Shown here one piece after another: positions 37,301-44,894 of a stretch of 64,000 nt of DNA. The notes under the pieces are model-generated. The model ran no database searches. It was not told where the DNA came from and saw only the letters and a list, made by a program, of their open reading frames with translations. The position numbers were made by a program, and so were the translations under genes. The DNA is from Anaerohalosphaera lusitana (GTDB lineage Bacteria > Planctomycetota > Phycisphaerae > Sedimentisphaerales > Anaerohalosphaeraceae), in assembly GCF_002007645.1 (NCBI RefSeq), contig NZ_CP019791.1, forward strand, positions 310,001 to 374,000, written 5' to 3'. Numbering within the stretch: position 1 is the stretch's first letter; every line of letters starts with the position of its first letter.

Positions 37301-38596
37301 GACATCACCCGCAGAAAAACCGCCGAAAACGAACTAAAAGAAAAGAACACTATGTTCAGGGCCGTAGTTGAAGCCACCGCGAAAACAACAGGTGAAAACT
37401 TCTTCAATACACTCGTTGAACAGCTCGCAGAGGCTACAGGCTTCGACCACGTCTTCGTCGGCGATCTGGTAAAACCCGGCAATGATCATATATCTACCAG
37501 AGCTAATTATCACTTTGGAAAGCTTGATAAAAACATCGAATATACCTTAAAATATACCCCATGTGCAAACGTCATTAGAGGCAAGACCTGCGTCTATCCC
37601 GAACATATACAGCATATCTATCCAAAGGACAAACTGCTCAAAGAAATGAAAGCTGAATCCTACCTCGGCTTCCCGCTTCAGGACTACCAGGGCCATGTCC
37701 TCGGACTTCTCACCGCCATCGGCTGCAGCCCGCTTGACAAACCGGAATATTACCAGGACATCCTCAGGGTTTTTGCCGCAAGAGCCTCAGCCGAAGTGCA
37801 GCGGATAGTAGCAGAACACGAACGCGAAAACCTCCTCAATTCCCTCGCAGCTCTTAACCGCGAACTCGAAAACGTCCTCTACGTCTCCTCCCATGACCTG
37901 CGATCACCCCTCGTAAACATCCACGGCTTCGCCAGCGAACTCCAGTCGTCATGCCGACAGCTCAATGAAACATTAAAACAAATTGAGATCCCGCCTCAAA
38001 CCAAAAAAGTACTCGCACCTATCCTCATCGAAGACATTCCCACCTCACTCGACTTCATAACCAAGAACGTCGAACGAATGGATATGCTCGTAAAGGGCCT
38101 CTCCCAATTCTGCCGAATAGGCCGCGAAACTCCAACCCCCCAACACCTCGACATGAACCGGCTCATACACGACATCGTCGACAGCATGAAACCCCAGATC
38201 CATCAAGCAAATGCCGAGGTCCGCGTCCAGGACCTGCCCCCATGCTATGCCGACAAAAATCACGTCACACGCATATTCGCCAATCTCATCGACAACGCAA
38301 TTAAATATCGCGATCCCAAATGCCCCCTGCGCATCGAGATAAAACAATGCAAAAGTAACCAGCGCATCGTATATACCGTAAAAGACAACGGCCTCGGAAT
38401 CGCACCAGAACACCAGAAACGCATCTTCCAGGTCTTCCACCGCCTCGAACCGACCGGACCCGTCACAGGCGAAGGACTCGGCCTCACCATCGTCGAAAGA
38501 CTCGTCGAAATGAACCGCGGCAAGATATGGGTGCACTCCAAACCCGAAAAAGGCTCGAAATTCTACGTCTCCCTCCCCGCCGCGCAAAACATCTGA
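34364..38596 (+). CDS. Membrane sensor histidine kinase with MASE1-like, five PAS and GAF domains
   Basis: 1410 residues. N-terminal MASE1-like membrane domain of about eight helices (10-300), five PAS domains (about 315-430, 455-570, 585-695, 745-855, 860-980) joined by coiled-coil linkers, a GAF domain (about 985-1145), then HisKA with YVSSHDLRSPLVNIHGFA (phospho-acceptor His about 1177) and a HATPase with NLIDNAIKYRD and GEGLGLTIVERLVEM. No receiver domain, and no response regulator lies next to it, so it is an orphan kinase whose partner is elsewhere. Probably integrates membrane and cytoplasmic redox or small-molecule signals; the ligand is unknown. Confidence 0.87.
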   Translation: MADTRRLKPVPSLLRQLPLLGILVLGILVTHIFGNVIYLQPGSLSNIWLTNGLILGVLLITSTRTWIKVMLIYALMSFSTSFAYEDVSFALYASTADLLAPLAIASIIRFGLSYSDFNFHRLTHALALIIAVFLVEGLFSLIGAVAHHTRSPEIPFLYGYQIWWLSNALGDIMIASAIVAWTHSYKNIGPFDRNAAKIIELIVIIFTTFFACLYIFTTVTPELRSILEYPYVILLLLIWAALRFHPRWSITLLLAVALTGAYLTSDGTGPFIAPELMSYQSALAFQVFVLTCTLATLIITSVTFERTETQKNLDQSRAVLDAAFNSTTEAVIVVDENNKILHYNNRFAQMWSIPQNLLERDNSEAAVEFGLPKLKNPNKWSARLHEMKKSDGTYNDLMEFKDGRIIETVVTPLKGKAGRAWFFRDITKQKNTELELELARRDLEKRVEQRTAQLRQSERSLELATEASGMMLWNWNVPEGIFTFDQTLQHYLGLPEMKVTVKTWHTLIHPDDRERILGEAAEQLRNLERSYEQEYRIMTATGQYRWVLARGRTVERTPEGKPLRRTGLITDIHDRKEAENQLIIFKSFAQASGQAIGMSDLDCRITWFNDAMAKMIGADLEEVQGKQFSMFLPDHTISLLNDEIMPALWTRGQWYGEMQLLSPEGIISTINNYFLIRNNKDQPLAIAVIAADISERKQMEEELRQHRDNLARLVDQQTADLRNTNLQLQEEIKEHARAELALRESEQTARALLDSTLETLILCDTDTHILMINKTGARRLGRTPQQLIGVPIFSLFEKSLAQKRRRYFEAVIKTGIPQQQEDTRNDTDFSAHMFPVKNDAGQVVMVAIFAEDITERKKAERQLLASQQKYKTLFEAAGDALLILKDYNFFDCNDKALEVFACTKAQLLQKPPFYFSPENQPDGTDSKTKAIQKMDAALAGKQQFFEWKHKKYDGTLFDAEVTLNRLDIDNQPCLQAIVRDITRRKTAENELKEKNTMFRAVVEATAKTTGENFFNTLVEQLAEATGFDHVFVGDLVKPGNDHISTRANYHFGKLDKNIEYTLKYTPCANVIRGKTCVYPEHIQHIYPKDKLLKEMKAESYLGFPLQDYQGHVLGLLTAIGCSPLDKPEYYQDILRVFAARASAEVQRIVAEHERENLLNSLAALNRELENVLYVSSHDLRSPLVNIHGFASELQSSCRQLNETLKQIEIPPQTKKVLAPILIEDIPTSLDFITKNVERMDMLVKGLSQFCRIGRETPTPQHLDMNRLIHDIVDSMKPQIHQANAEVRVQDLPPCYADKNHVTRIFANLIDNAIKYRDPKCPLRIEIKQCKSNQRIVYTVKDNGLGIAPEHQKRIFQVFHRLEPTGPVTGEGLGLTIVERLVEMNRGKIWVHSKPEKGSKFYVSLPAAQNI

Positions 38597-38676
38597 TCAC
38601 CCACCACCACCGCATTGCATGCACTCCGTCACGCACATGATCTGCATGCTGTTTCTAAACCGCTTCGAACAAAACC

Positions 38677-39744
38677 TCACTCCGCCCGATACTTCCGCAA
38701 CTCATCAAGGAACCGCTGCATATCCTCCGGCGGATCAGCCGTAAACTCCATCTCCTCATCACTCACCGGATGCTTGATAAACAGCTTCCACGCATGCAGC
38801 GCCACCCGCCCCATCACCGGCTCCTCCGGCGCAGCCTCCCGATCCTCCAACTGCCACGGATACACCACCTTCCCCCCGTACATATCATCCGCCACGATAG
38901 GATGCTTCAAATACGCCAGATGCACACGCAACTGATGCGTCCGCCCCGTCTTCAGCCCCATCTTCAGCAGCGAATACCCTCGGAACCGCTCCAGCACCTC
39001 ATAAAATGATATCGCTTCCTTCCCCCCCGGCCGCACCGCCATCTTCTCACGCACATGCGGATGCACACCGATCGGCGCATTTATCATGTCCGCATCCAGC
39101 TCCGGACTCCCATGCACCACTGTAATATAAAACTTTTTCGTCGTCCGCTCCTGAAACTGTCTCGACAGCTTCCAGTGCGCCGTATCGTTCTTCGCCACCA
39201 CCATCACGCCCGTCGTGTTCCTGTCCAGCCGATGCACGATCCCCGGCCGATAGTCCTCATCCACACTCGAAAGCTGATTCTGAAAATAGTACACAAGCCC
39301 GTTCACCAGCGTCCCGCTCTTATACCCCCTCGCCGGATGCACGATCAGCCCCGCCTGCTTGTTCACCACGATCATTTCGTCATCTTCATAAATGACGTTG
39401 ATCGGAATATCTTCAGGAATAAGCTCGCGCACCTCTTTCGGCGGCAGTATAAGATCGATCTCGTCCTTCGGATTGAGTTTGTAACTTGGCTTGGCGGGCC
39501 GCCCGTTAACATTGACGCCCTGCTCCTTGATCAGCTTCTGCAGCTTAGTCCTGCTGAACTGGCTGAACCGCCCCCCCAGATACTTATCCAGCCGGCGGTA
39601 CTTCAGATTCGTCCCCACCTTGAACCGAAGCTCCTCGCCGGCAAGCTCATCCTCGTCCTCACCGTCTTCGTCATCGCCCCCGTTCCCATCCTGACCTGCC
39701 TGATCGTTGGCGCGAAGCTTTTCTTCCCTCTTCTTACTGCTCAT
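38677..39744 (-). CDS. RluA-family 23S rRNA/tRNA pseudouridine synthase
   Basis: 355 residues. S4 RNA-binding domain (about 55-110, RLDKYLGGRFSQFSR), then the RluA catalytic domain with GIVHRLDRNTTGVMVVAKN, where the Asp of HRLD is catalytic. An acidic, probably disordered N-terminus of about 40 residues (GGDDEDGEDEDELAG) is an unusual extension. RluD-like by layout; target uridines cannot be assigned. It starts six bases after the stop of the TPR protein gene on the same strand, forming a two-gene operon. Confidence 0.9.
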   Translation of the reverse strand: MSSKKREEKLRANDQAGQDGNGGDDEDGEDEDELAGEELRFKVGTNLKYRRLDKYLGGRFSQFSRTKLQKLIKEQGVNVNGRPAKPSYKLNPKDEIDLILPPKEVRELIPEDIPINVIYEDDEMIVVNKQAGLIVHPARGYKSGTLVNGLVYYFQNQLSSVDEDYRPGIVHRLDRNTTGVMVVAKNDTAHWKLSRQFQERTTKKFYITVVHGSPELDADMINAPIGVHPHVREKMAVRPGGKEAISFYEVLERFRGYSLLKMGLKTGRTHQLRVHLAYLKHPIVADDMYGGKVVYPWQLEDREAAPEEPVMGRVALHAWKLFIKHPVSDEEMEFTADPPEDMQRFLDELRKYRAE

Positions 39745-39750
39745 CCCGAT

Positions 39751-40557
39751 CTACTTGCTCTCAGCTTCCACGCCCTCTGTCTCCACGGACGGATCAACTT
39801 CGACCTGCTCCAGAGCCTCACCTTCACTGGCAGCTTCTTCGAAAACACTTCCCTGCTCAGCCCCCTCAACAGCCGCACCATCTTCCTCAGCAGCCTCTTC
39901 CTCAACAACCTCTTCGAAGGTAAACTCCGTCTTGTAATCTTGCATGAACATCAACCGCATCTCTGCCTGCCTCGGATAGACCGTCGCAGCAAATTCCTCG
40001 TTCGACACGATCTCGTTATAAACCTGCTCAGCCTCTTCGTAATTGCCGACCTCTTCAGCGCACAGCCCGATACCGAACTTCGCCATACCCGTCATCACAG
40101 GATCATCCTTCGCCCGCTTCAAAGCGTCTTCATACAGCTTCTTCGCCCGCGCAGTCTCTTCCAGGACCTCTTCCCTACTCAGATCACCGTAATGCACGTC
40201 CGCCCGCAGCGCCTCGGCACTCTTGCAAAGCGCCAGCGCCCCAAGCTTCGCATTGTCAGTCGACCGGCCAAGCTCCTCCAGCTCGCCAACGCTCATTATC
40301 GCCGCCTCGCCGTCCTCAGCCATCGCAGCAGTACCCTTCTCCTGCTCGACACGCTTAATAACGTCCGTAACCTCGCTCATCTGCTGATACTGCTTGCTCG
40401 CCCGCCACTCTCGGATCGGGCTCCACAGCAGAATAGCAGCTATAATACACGCCCAGCCGACTATCGCCGCCCAGTGTTCACGTATATAATCCGGCAGATT
40501 CTTCAGAAATTTCGCCAGCTCGTTCTCACGCAATTCATGACGATGTTCAGAGTCCAT
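39751..40557 (-). CDS. Membrane-anchored TPR-like protein
   Basis: 268 residues. Cytoplasmic N-terminus (about 30), one transmembrane helix (WAAIVGWACIIAAILLW), then TPR-like helices (about 100-215; GIGLCAEEVGNYEEAEQVYNE). The last 50 residues are strongly acidic. The layout resembles YfgM-type proteins (helix plus TPR), which associate with the Sec translocon in E. coli; similarity is in architecture only. First gene of an operon with the RluA-family enzyme. Confidence 0.72.
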   Translation of the reverse strand: MDSEHRHELRENELAKFLKNLPDYIREHWAAIVGWACIIAAILLWSPIREWRASKQYQQMSEVTDVIKRVEQEKGTAAMAEDGEAAIMSVGELEELGRSTDNAKLGALALCKSAEALRADVHYGDLSREEVLEETARAKKLYEDALKRAKDDPVMTGMAKFGIGLCAEEVGNYEEAEQVYNEIVSNEEFAATVYPRQAEMRLMFMQDYKTEFTFEEVVEEEAAEEDGAAVEGAEQGSVFEEAASEGEALEQVEVDPSVETEGVEAESK

Positions 40558-40890
40558 TACTCACCTCATATTGTCAATCTGTCTGTTTTCCTGTATCAAA
40601 AACGCCCGCAGCCAATCCCCACGGACATTCACGAGAAACTCCGAATATACACGACCATCCCCGCACATGCAAAGCATTTATTGCCATACAACCCCAAAAA
40701 CCACCCCGCAAGCCGGATAAATCCGCCCCACATTAGATATTCTAAGTCCCAAAATTGACCCAAAACCAAAATAATGCGTTCCCAGCCGCACTCACCAAGC
40801 GTCTAAAACGGCCCGACCACAAACACATGCACCATTGAAGTCAAGCGGCGACCCACCACCGTCGCCGCCATCATCTCACTCTGCTCAACA
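40558..40890. other. Intergenic region with one terminator-like hairpin
   Basis: At 40845-40868 the minus strand reads GCGGCGAC-GGTGGTGG-GTCGCCGC followed by TTGACTTC, a likely end for the GLUG protein transcript despite the weak T-run. Nothing else was recognised. Confidence 0.5.
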
Positions 40891-42429
40891 TCAACTTCCC
40901 GAAACACTCACCTCCGCACCAAGCCAACTGCCCGCCAACTGACACATATCCAGAATATCGATCGCCCCGTCAACGTACCAATCCACTTCCGCGCACGCTT
41001 CACCGACCGCACATCCGCTCATCCCCCAGTACTCCGCCAGCAACGCAAGCTCTTCCAAATCGACCACATTCACTTCCTCCCAGATCAGCATCGGATACGT
41101 ACTGCCCATGCGCCAGTCCGCCGACCCGTCCGTATCATCAAAATCCCATCCAGCCGAAACGTACATCGTTTCACTGCTCATCTCCGCGGTCGTCTTACCC
41201 GTCCCGCCCGCGCTCGTCACCATCCCGCTCACTTCCGTATCCCAGAAGCATGCCGAAAAGCTGCCGTTGTTCAATCCGCACAGCCCGCCTACCTCTTTAA
41301 TATTGTTAATGGACCCCGTAGCACTCGCCGAAACTCCGCCCGCCGCATAGCAGTTTACGACTTCTGACTGGTTACTGCCCATCAGCCCGCCGACTCGATA
41401 ACTGCTTCCGTACCTCGAATCACCGGCCGCACTCGCAGTAACGTTCCCCACGCTGTAACTGTCACTCGTATGACCCGTGTTGTACCCGACCAGTCCGCCG
41501 ATAGCGTGCGTTACCGCATACGAATAGCATTCCGCTGCAGCGCTCACATCACCCGACGCATAACACCTCTCGATCGTCCCGTCATAATTCTTACCGATCA
41601 GTCCGCCGATCTGATGAAGATAATAATTGATATAGGACCCCGTCCCGCCCTTGACGATATTCACCTCAATGGCACCCGTAGCATAACAATCGCTCAGCCA
41701 TCCCTCAGCATGCCCGACTAATCCACCAATCCTATCAAGATTCGCATACGAACTGCTGCTTCCCGTACAAGTGATCGCACATTCCGACCAGCTCCCGCTC
41801 ATCGTCCCCCAGAAACTTCCAACCACCCCGCCAATGCTGAATATATCCACCCGTCCGCTGCTGCTCACATCCACCATGATAACCCCAGTCGAATAGCAAT
41901 TGCTGACCGTACCGTTGTACACCCCTCCGCAAACCGCACCGGCCGACTGCACACTGTGATTCGCAGTCCCCCCGTCCACCCCCACACTTATCGAACAGTC
42001 AACAACACCCACATTCTCAACCGTCCCGCCGTCTACATACCCAAACAGCCCTACGAACGACTCGCCGACATTGTCATCATCGATCGTCAGCCCAGCCACC
42101 TCGAACCCGCACCCGTCAAAAGAGCCGCTGTAAGCCGTACCCTGAAAATTAATGCTCGTAATATCCGTATCGGGCCCAATAACCGCCTGACTGTAACTCA
42201 ACCCCGAAAGATCGATATCACACCCAAGCTGCGTATGCACACCTCCCGCCCAGTAAACCGCAGAATTGGCAGGATCCGCAAATTCGTTAAAATCCGCAAT
42301 ATCCTCGATCACATATGGATTGCCCTCACTGCCATCCCCCGGCAGAACTCCACCAGCCCCAAATACCGAACCGCAAACAAAAACAAAAACCGCGCAGACC
42401 GAACACAGAAAAAACCTGGTATCTTTCAT
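40891..42429 (-). CDS. Secreted GLUG-repeat protein with dockerin-like C-terminus
   Basis: 512 residues from ATG 42429, which has GAGGGTGATC directly upstream and starts the signal peptide (MKDTRFFLCSVCAVFVFVCG). The long N-terminal extension to 42609 is rejected. Repeats of the GLUG type (IGGLVGHAEG, IGGLIGKNYDG, IGGLVGYNTGH, VGGLMGSNQS, VGGLCGLNNG) span about 110-400 and form a beta-helix/roll. The C-terminus (DLEELALLAEYWG ... VDGAIDILDMCQLAGSWLG) is a dockerin-like module related to that of the M60 peptidase. Likely an extracellular adhesin or structural protein. Confidence 0.8.
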   Translation of the reverse strand: MKDTRFFLCSVCAVFVFVCGSVFGAGGVLPGDGSEGNPYVIEDIADFNEFADPANSAVYWAGGVHTQLGCDIDLSGLSYSQAVIGPDTDITSINFQGTAYSGSFDGCGFEVAGLTIDDDNVGESFVGLFGYVDGGTVENVGVVDCSISVGVDGGTANHSVQSAGAVCGGVYNGTVSNCYSTGVIMVDVSSSGRVDIFSIGGVVGSFWGTMSGSWSECAITCTGSSSSYANLDRIGGLVGHAEGWLSDCYATGAIEVNIVKGGTGSYINYYLHQIGGLIGKNYDGTIERCYASGDVSAAAECYSYAVTHAIGGLVGYNTGHTSDSYSVGNVTASAAGDSRYGSSYRVGGLMGSNQSEVVNCYAAGGVSASATGSINNIKEVGGLCGLNNGSFSACFWDTEVSGMVTSAGGTGKTTAEMSSETMYVSAGWDFDDTDGSADWRMGSTYPMLIWEEVNVVDLEELALLAEYWGMSGCAVGEACAEVDWYVDGAIDILDMCQLAGSWLGAEVSVSGS

Positions 42430-42999
42430 GATCACCCTCTTGATATCAAAAATTAGTAACGAATTGCTCCCAAAGCCTCCTTGCCGCACAAAATAAAGAT
42501 AGGTCATTATAAATAAAACGACTCGACGAATCAAGATTTTTCCGCCAAACCCAGCCCCAAAAACCACCATACCTCCATTCCGGACCCTTAACAAAACCCT
42601 AAAATTCATCTCCCCAGCCGAGCCGCCTGCAACTTAAATTCCTTACTGTATCTGTGCTGTTTTGCCATGCGAACACTCCTTCTGATTTATGGCCAGTATA
42701 ACCTCTCGCCAAGTGTCCGTCATCCGTCTAGCACCTCAAATGGCGGCCAAGCCGCGAATCCACCTAACACCTGCAACAAAACTCCGCCCCCTTGCAATTC
42801 CCTCGCCAAAATACTAAAATCTTCAACAGGCGTTCATTATAACGCCGAAATAATCGATAATAGAGGTGTTCGCAGAGTGTGGCACTCTAAGCGGGTGCGA
42901 ACGCATACGTACTATTGACTACCGGATTGACGTTGCCTCCCAGCAAACCCCTGCCGAAGCAAGACTATTATTCGCCTTATTAAATAGGACGCTGTAACA
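42430..42999. other. Intergenic region with hairpins
   Basis: Divergent between the GLUG protein and the S55-like gene. It contains GGCGTT-CATTAT-AACGCC near 42.83 kb and a larger hairpin at 42868-42902 (GTTCGCA with TGCGAAC, inner GAGTG with CACTC). No gene recognised. Confidence 0.45.
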
Positions 43000-44829
43000 A
43001 TGAAAAAACGGAATCTTAAAAACCATATCATCATAACCCTTTTTATAGCAGTTGTTTGCGCCGTCATGACCGCCCCGGCTCTCGCTCTCGACTCCAGCAA
43101 ATACATCACCGTCGACGAGATATCCACAGATATGGACGCATACTGCCTCACCGTCCTCCGCGGCACAGAAGTAGAAAAATTCCCAGTCGAAATAATCTCC
43201 GTCATCAAAAACCACAACCCCGGCCAGGACCGCATCCTCGTAAAGGGCACCGATCCGCAGTTCATCCATGACGGCTCCGTCCACGGCTGCTCAGGCTCAC
43301 CCGTATACATCGACGGCCGAATGGCCGGCGCACTCTCCGCCGGCTGGGACATCTGCAAGGACCCACTCTACCTCGTGACGCCCATCGCCGAAATGCTCGA
43401 AGTCGGCGAATACGAACCGACCGCCGCCGACCACTTCCCCGATGCCCCCTGGATCAACAGCGTCGACCTTTCCCAGCCCATCGACCTCGACGCCATCGGC
43501 AAAACCATAACCGAATCAATGATCAACCGCGCACAGGCCGCCGCCGACTCCGGCATGCTCAGCCCTATGATCACATCACTTCCCGCCCGGGTCTGCGATA
43601 AGCTCACACCCCAGTTCAACGCCCTCGGACTCCGGCCCATGCGCACCCCCATATCCCTCTCAACCGCCATGCAGACCGCACAAGTCGAACAGGTCGACTT
43701 CGCCCCCGGCTCCGTGCTCGTCATCCCGCTCGTCAGCGGCGACATCGACCTCTCCGCAACAGGCACGGTCACCGAAGTAGTCGGCAATAAGGTCTACGGT
43801 TTCGGCCACCAGATGGACGGCGCAGGTCCCGTCGACATGCCCATGGCCAACGGCTACGTCCACACCGTCGTAGCGTCCGACGTCGGCGGCTCGTTCAAAC
43901 TCGCAACTGCAGGCAACGTCAAAGGAGCCATCCGCGCCGACGAATCCAACGCTGTCTACGGTGAGATCGATGCGACCGCAAAAACCATTCCGCTGAACAT
44001 AACCATCGACCGCTTCAACGACGACCAGATCCGAACCTACAACTGCCAGGTTGTCTCCAACAGATCTTACACCCCTCTCATGGTACAGGCCGCCGTCGCA
44101 GGTGCAGCCACCATGCGGGGCCCGCTCCCCCAGGAAAACTTCATAACCTACTCCGCGAACATCGACGCGCAGGGCTTCGACCCCATCGAGTTCGCCAACA
44201 CCTCCTCTGGTACGGGCCTCTACTCAGCACTCAACGAAGCAAGCTCGTCCGTCGCAATGCTCATGGCCAACCAGTTCGACCCCGTCGAGATCGACAGCAT
44301 AGACGTCAAGCTCACCATCAAGCCCCGCAACATCCGCGCCGCCATCGAACAGGTCAGCGTCTCCGACGAATCCGTAAAGCCCGGCCAGACAGTGACCATC
44401 ACCGCAGTCACAAAACCATACCTGGCACCCTACAAGACACACTCCCTCGAACTGACCATCCCCGAAAACACCCGGCCCGGCACATACCAGGTAACCGTCG
44501 CAGGATCCAACGAATACCTCAAGCTGATCCGCAAACTCCAGCCGCACAAATTCATCGCCTCCGATGTCACCAGCCTCGTCTCCGCGCTCAGAAACTCACT
44601 CGAAATAAAACGCAATAAGATATACGCGGTCATGCCCCTCCGTCCGGGCGGCATCGTCATCGAAAATAACGAGCTGCCCTTCCTCCCAGCGACGAAGGCA
44701 TCGCTGCTAGCCGACCCGAAGCGTACCGCACAGGTTCGCCCGCAAAACCACTGGATCGAAACCGAAGCACCCATCGACAACATCATAGCGAACAAGGCAC
44801 AGCTCAAGATAACCGTCGAAAAACCATAG
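43000..44829 (+). CDS. SpoIVB (S55)-like serine peptidase-domain protein
   Basis: 609 residues, exported (signal peptide about 1-29, ending APALA). The N-terminal domain has FIHDGSVHGCSGSPVYIDG with candidate catalytic Ser in GCSGSP (about 98-100), then GALSAGWD, the pattern of the SpoIVB/S55 domain. Further beta domains follow (about 250-600). SpoIVB itself acts in Bacillus spore signalling; that role cannot apply here. The next gene follows 65 bases later in the same direction, suggesting an operon with a shared envelope role. Confidence 0.75.
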   Translation: MKKRNLKNHIIITLFIAVVCAVMTAPALALDSSKYITVDEISTDMDAYCLTVLRGTEVEKFPVEIISVIKNHNPGQDRILVKGTDPQFIHDGSVHGCSGSPVYIDGRMAGALSAGWDICKDPLYLVTPIAEMLEVGEYEPTAADHFPDAPWINSVDLSQPIDLDAIGKTITESMINRAQAAADSGMLSPMITSLPARVCDKLTPQFNALGLRPMRTPISLSTAMQTAQVEQVDFAPGSVLVIPLVSGDIDLSATGTVTEVVGNKVYGFGHQMDGAGPVDMPMANGYVHTVVASDVGGSFKLATAGNVKGAIRADESNAVYGEIDATAKTIPLNITIDRFNDDQIRTYNCQVVSNRSYTPLMVQAAVAGAATMRGPLPQENFITYSANIDAQGFDPIEFANTSSGTGLYSALNEASSSVAMLMANQFDPVEIDSIDVKLTIKPRNIRAAIEQVSVSDESVKPGQTVTITAVTKPYLAPYKTHSLELTIPENTRPGTYQVTVAGSNEYLKLIRKLQPHKFIASDVTSLVSALRNSLEIKRNKIYAVMPLRPGGIVIENNELPFLPATKASLLADPKRTAQVRPQNHWIETEAPIDNIIANKAQLKITVEKP

Positions 44830-44894
44830 TCACTTAACGAAATATAATTCCAATCCATCAACGAAATCGAATGCCAATCTGCAAGGAACCGCAA

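Noticed and set aside
39055..40758. 567-residue plus-strand ORF opposite the RluA and TPR genes
   Set aside because: Overlaps two well-supported minus-strand genes; no domain and no RBS.
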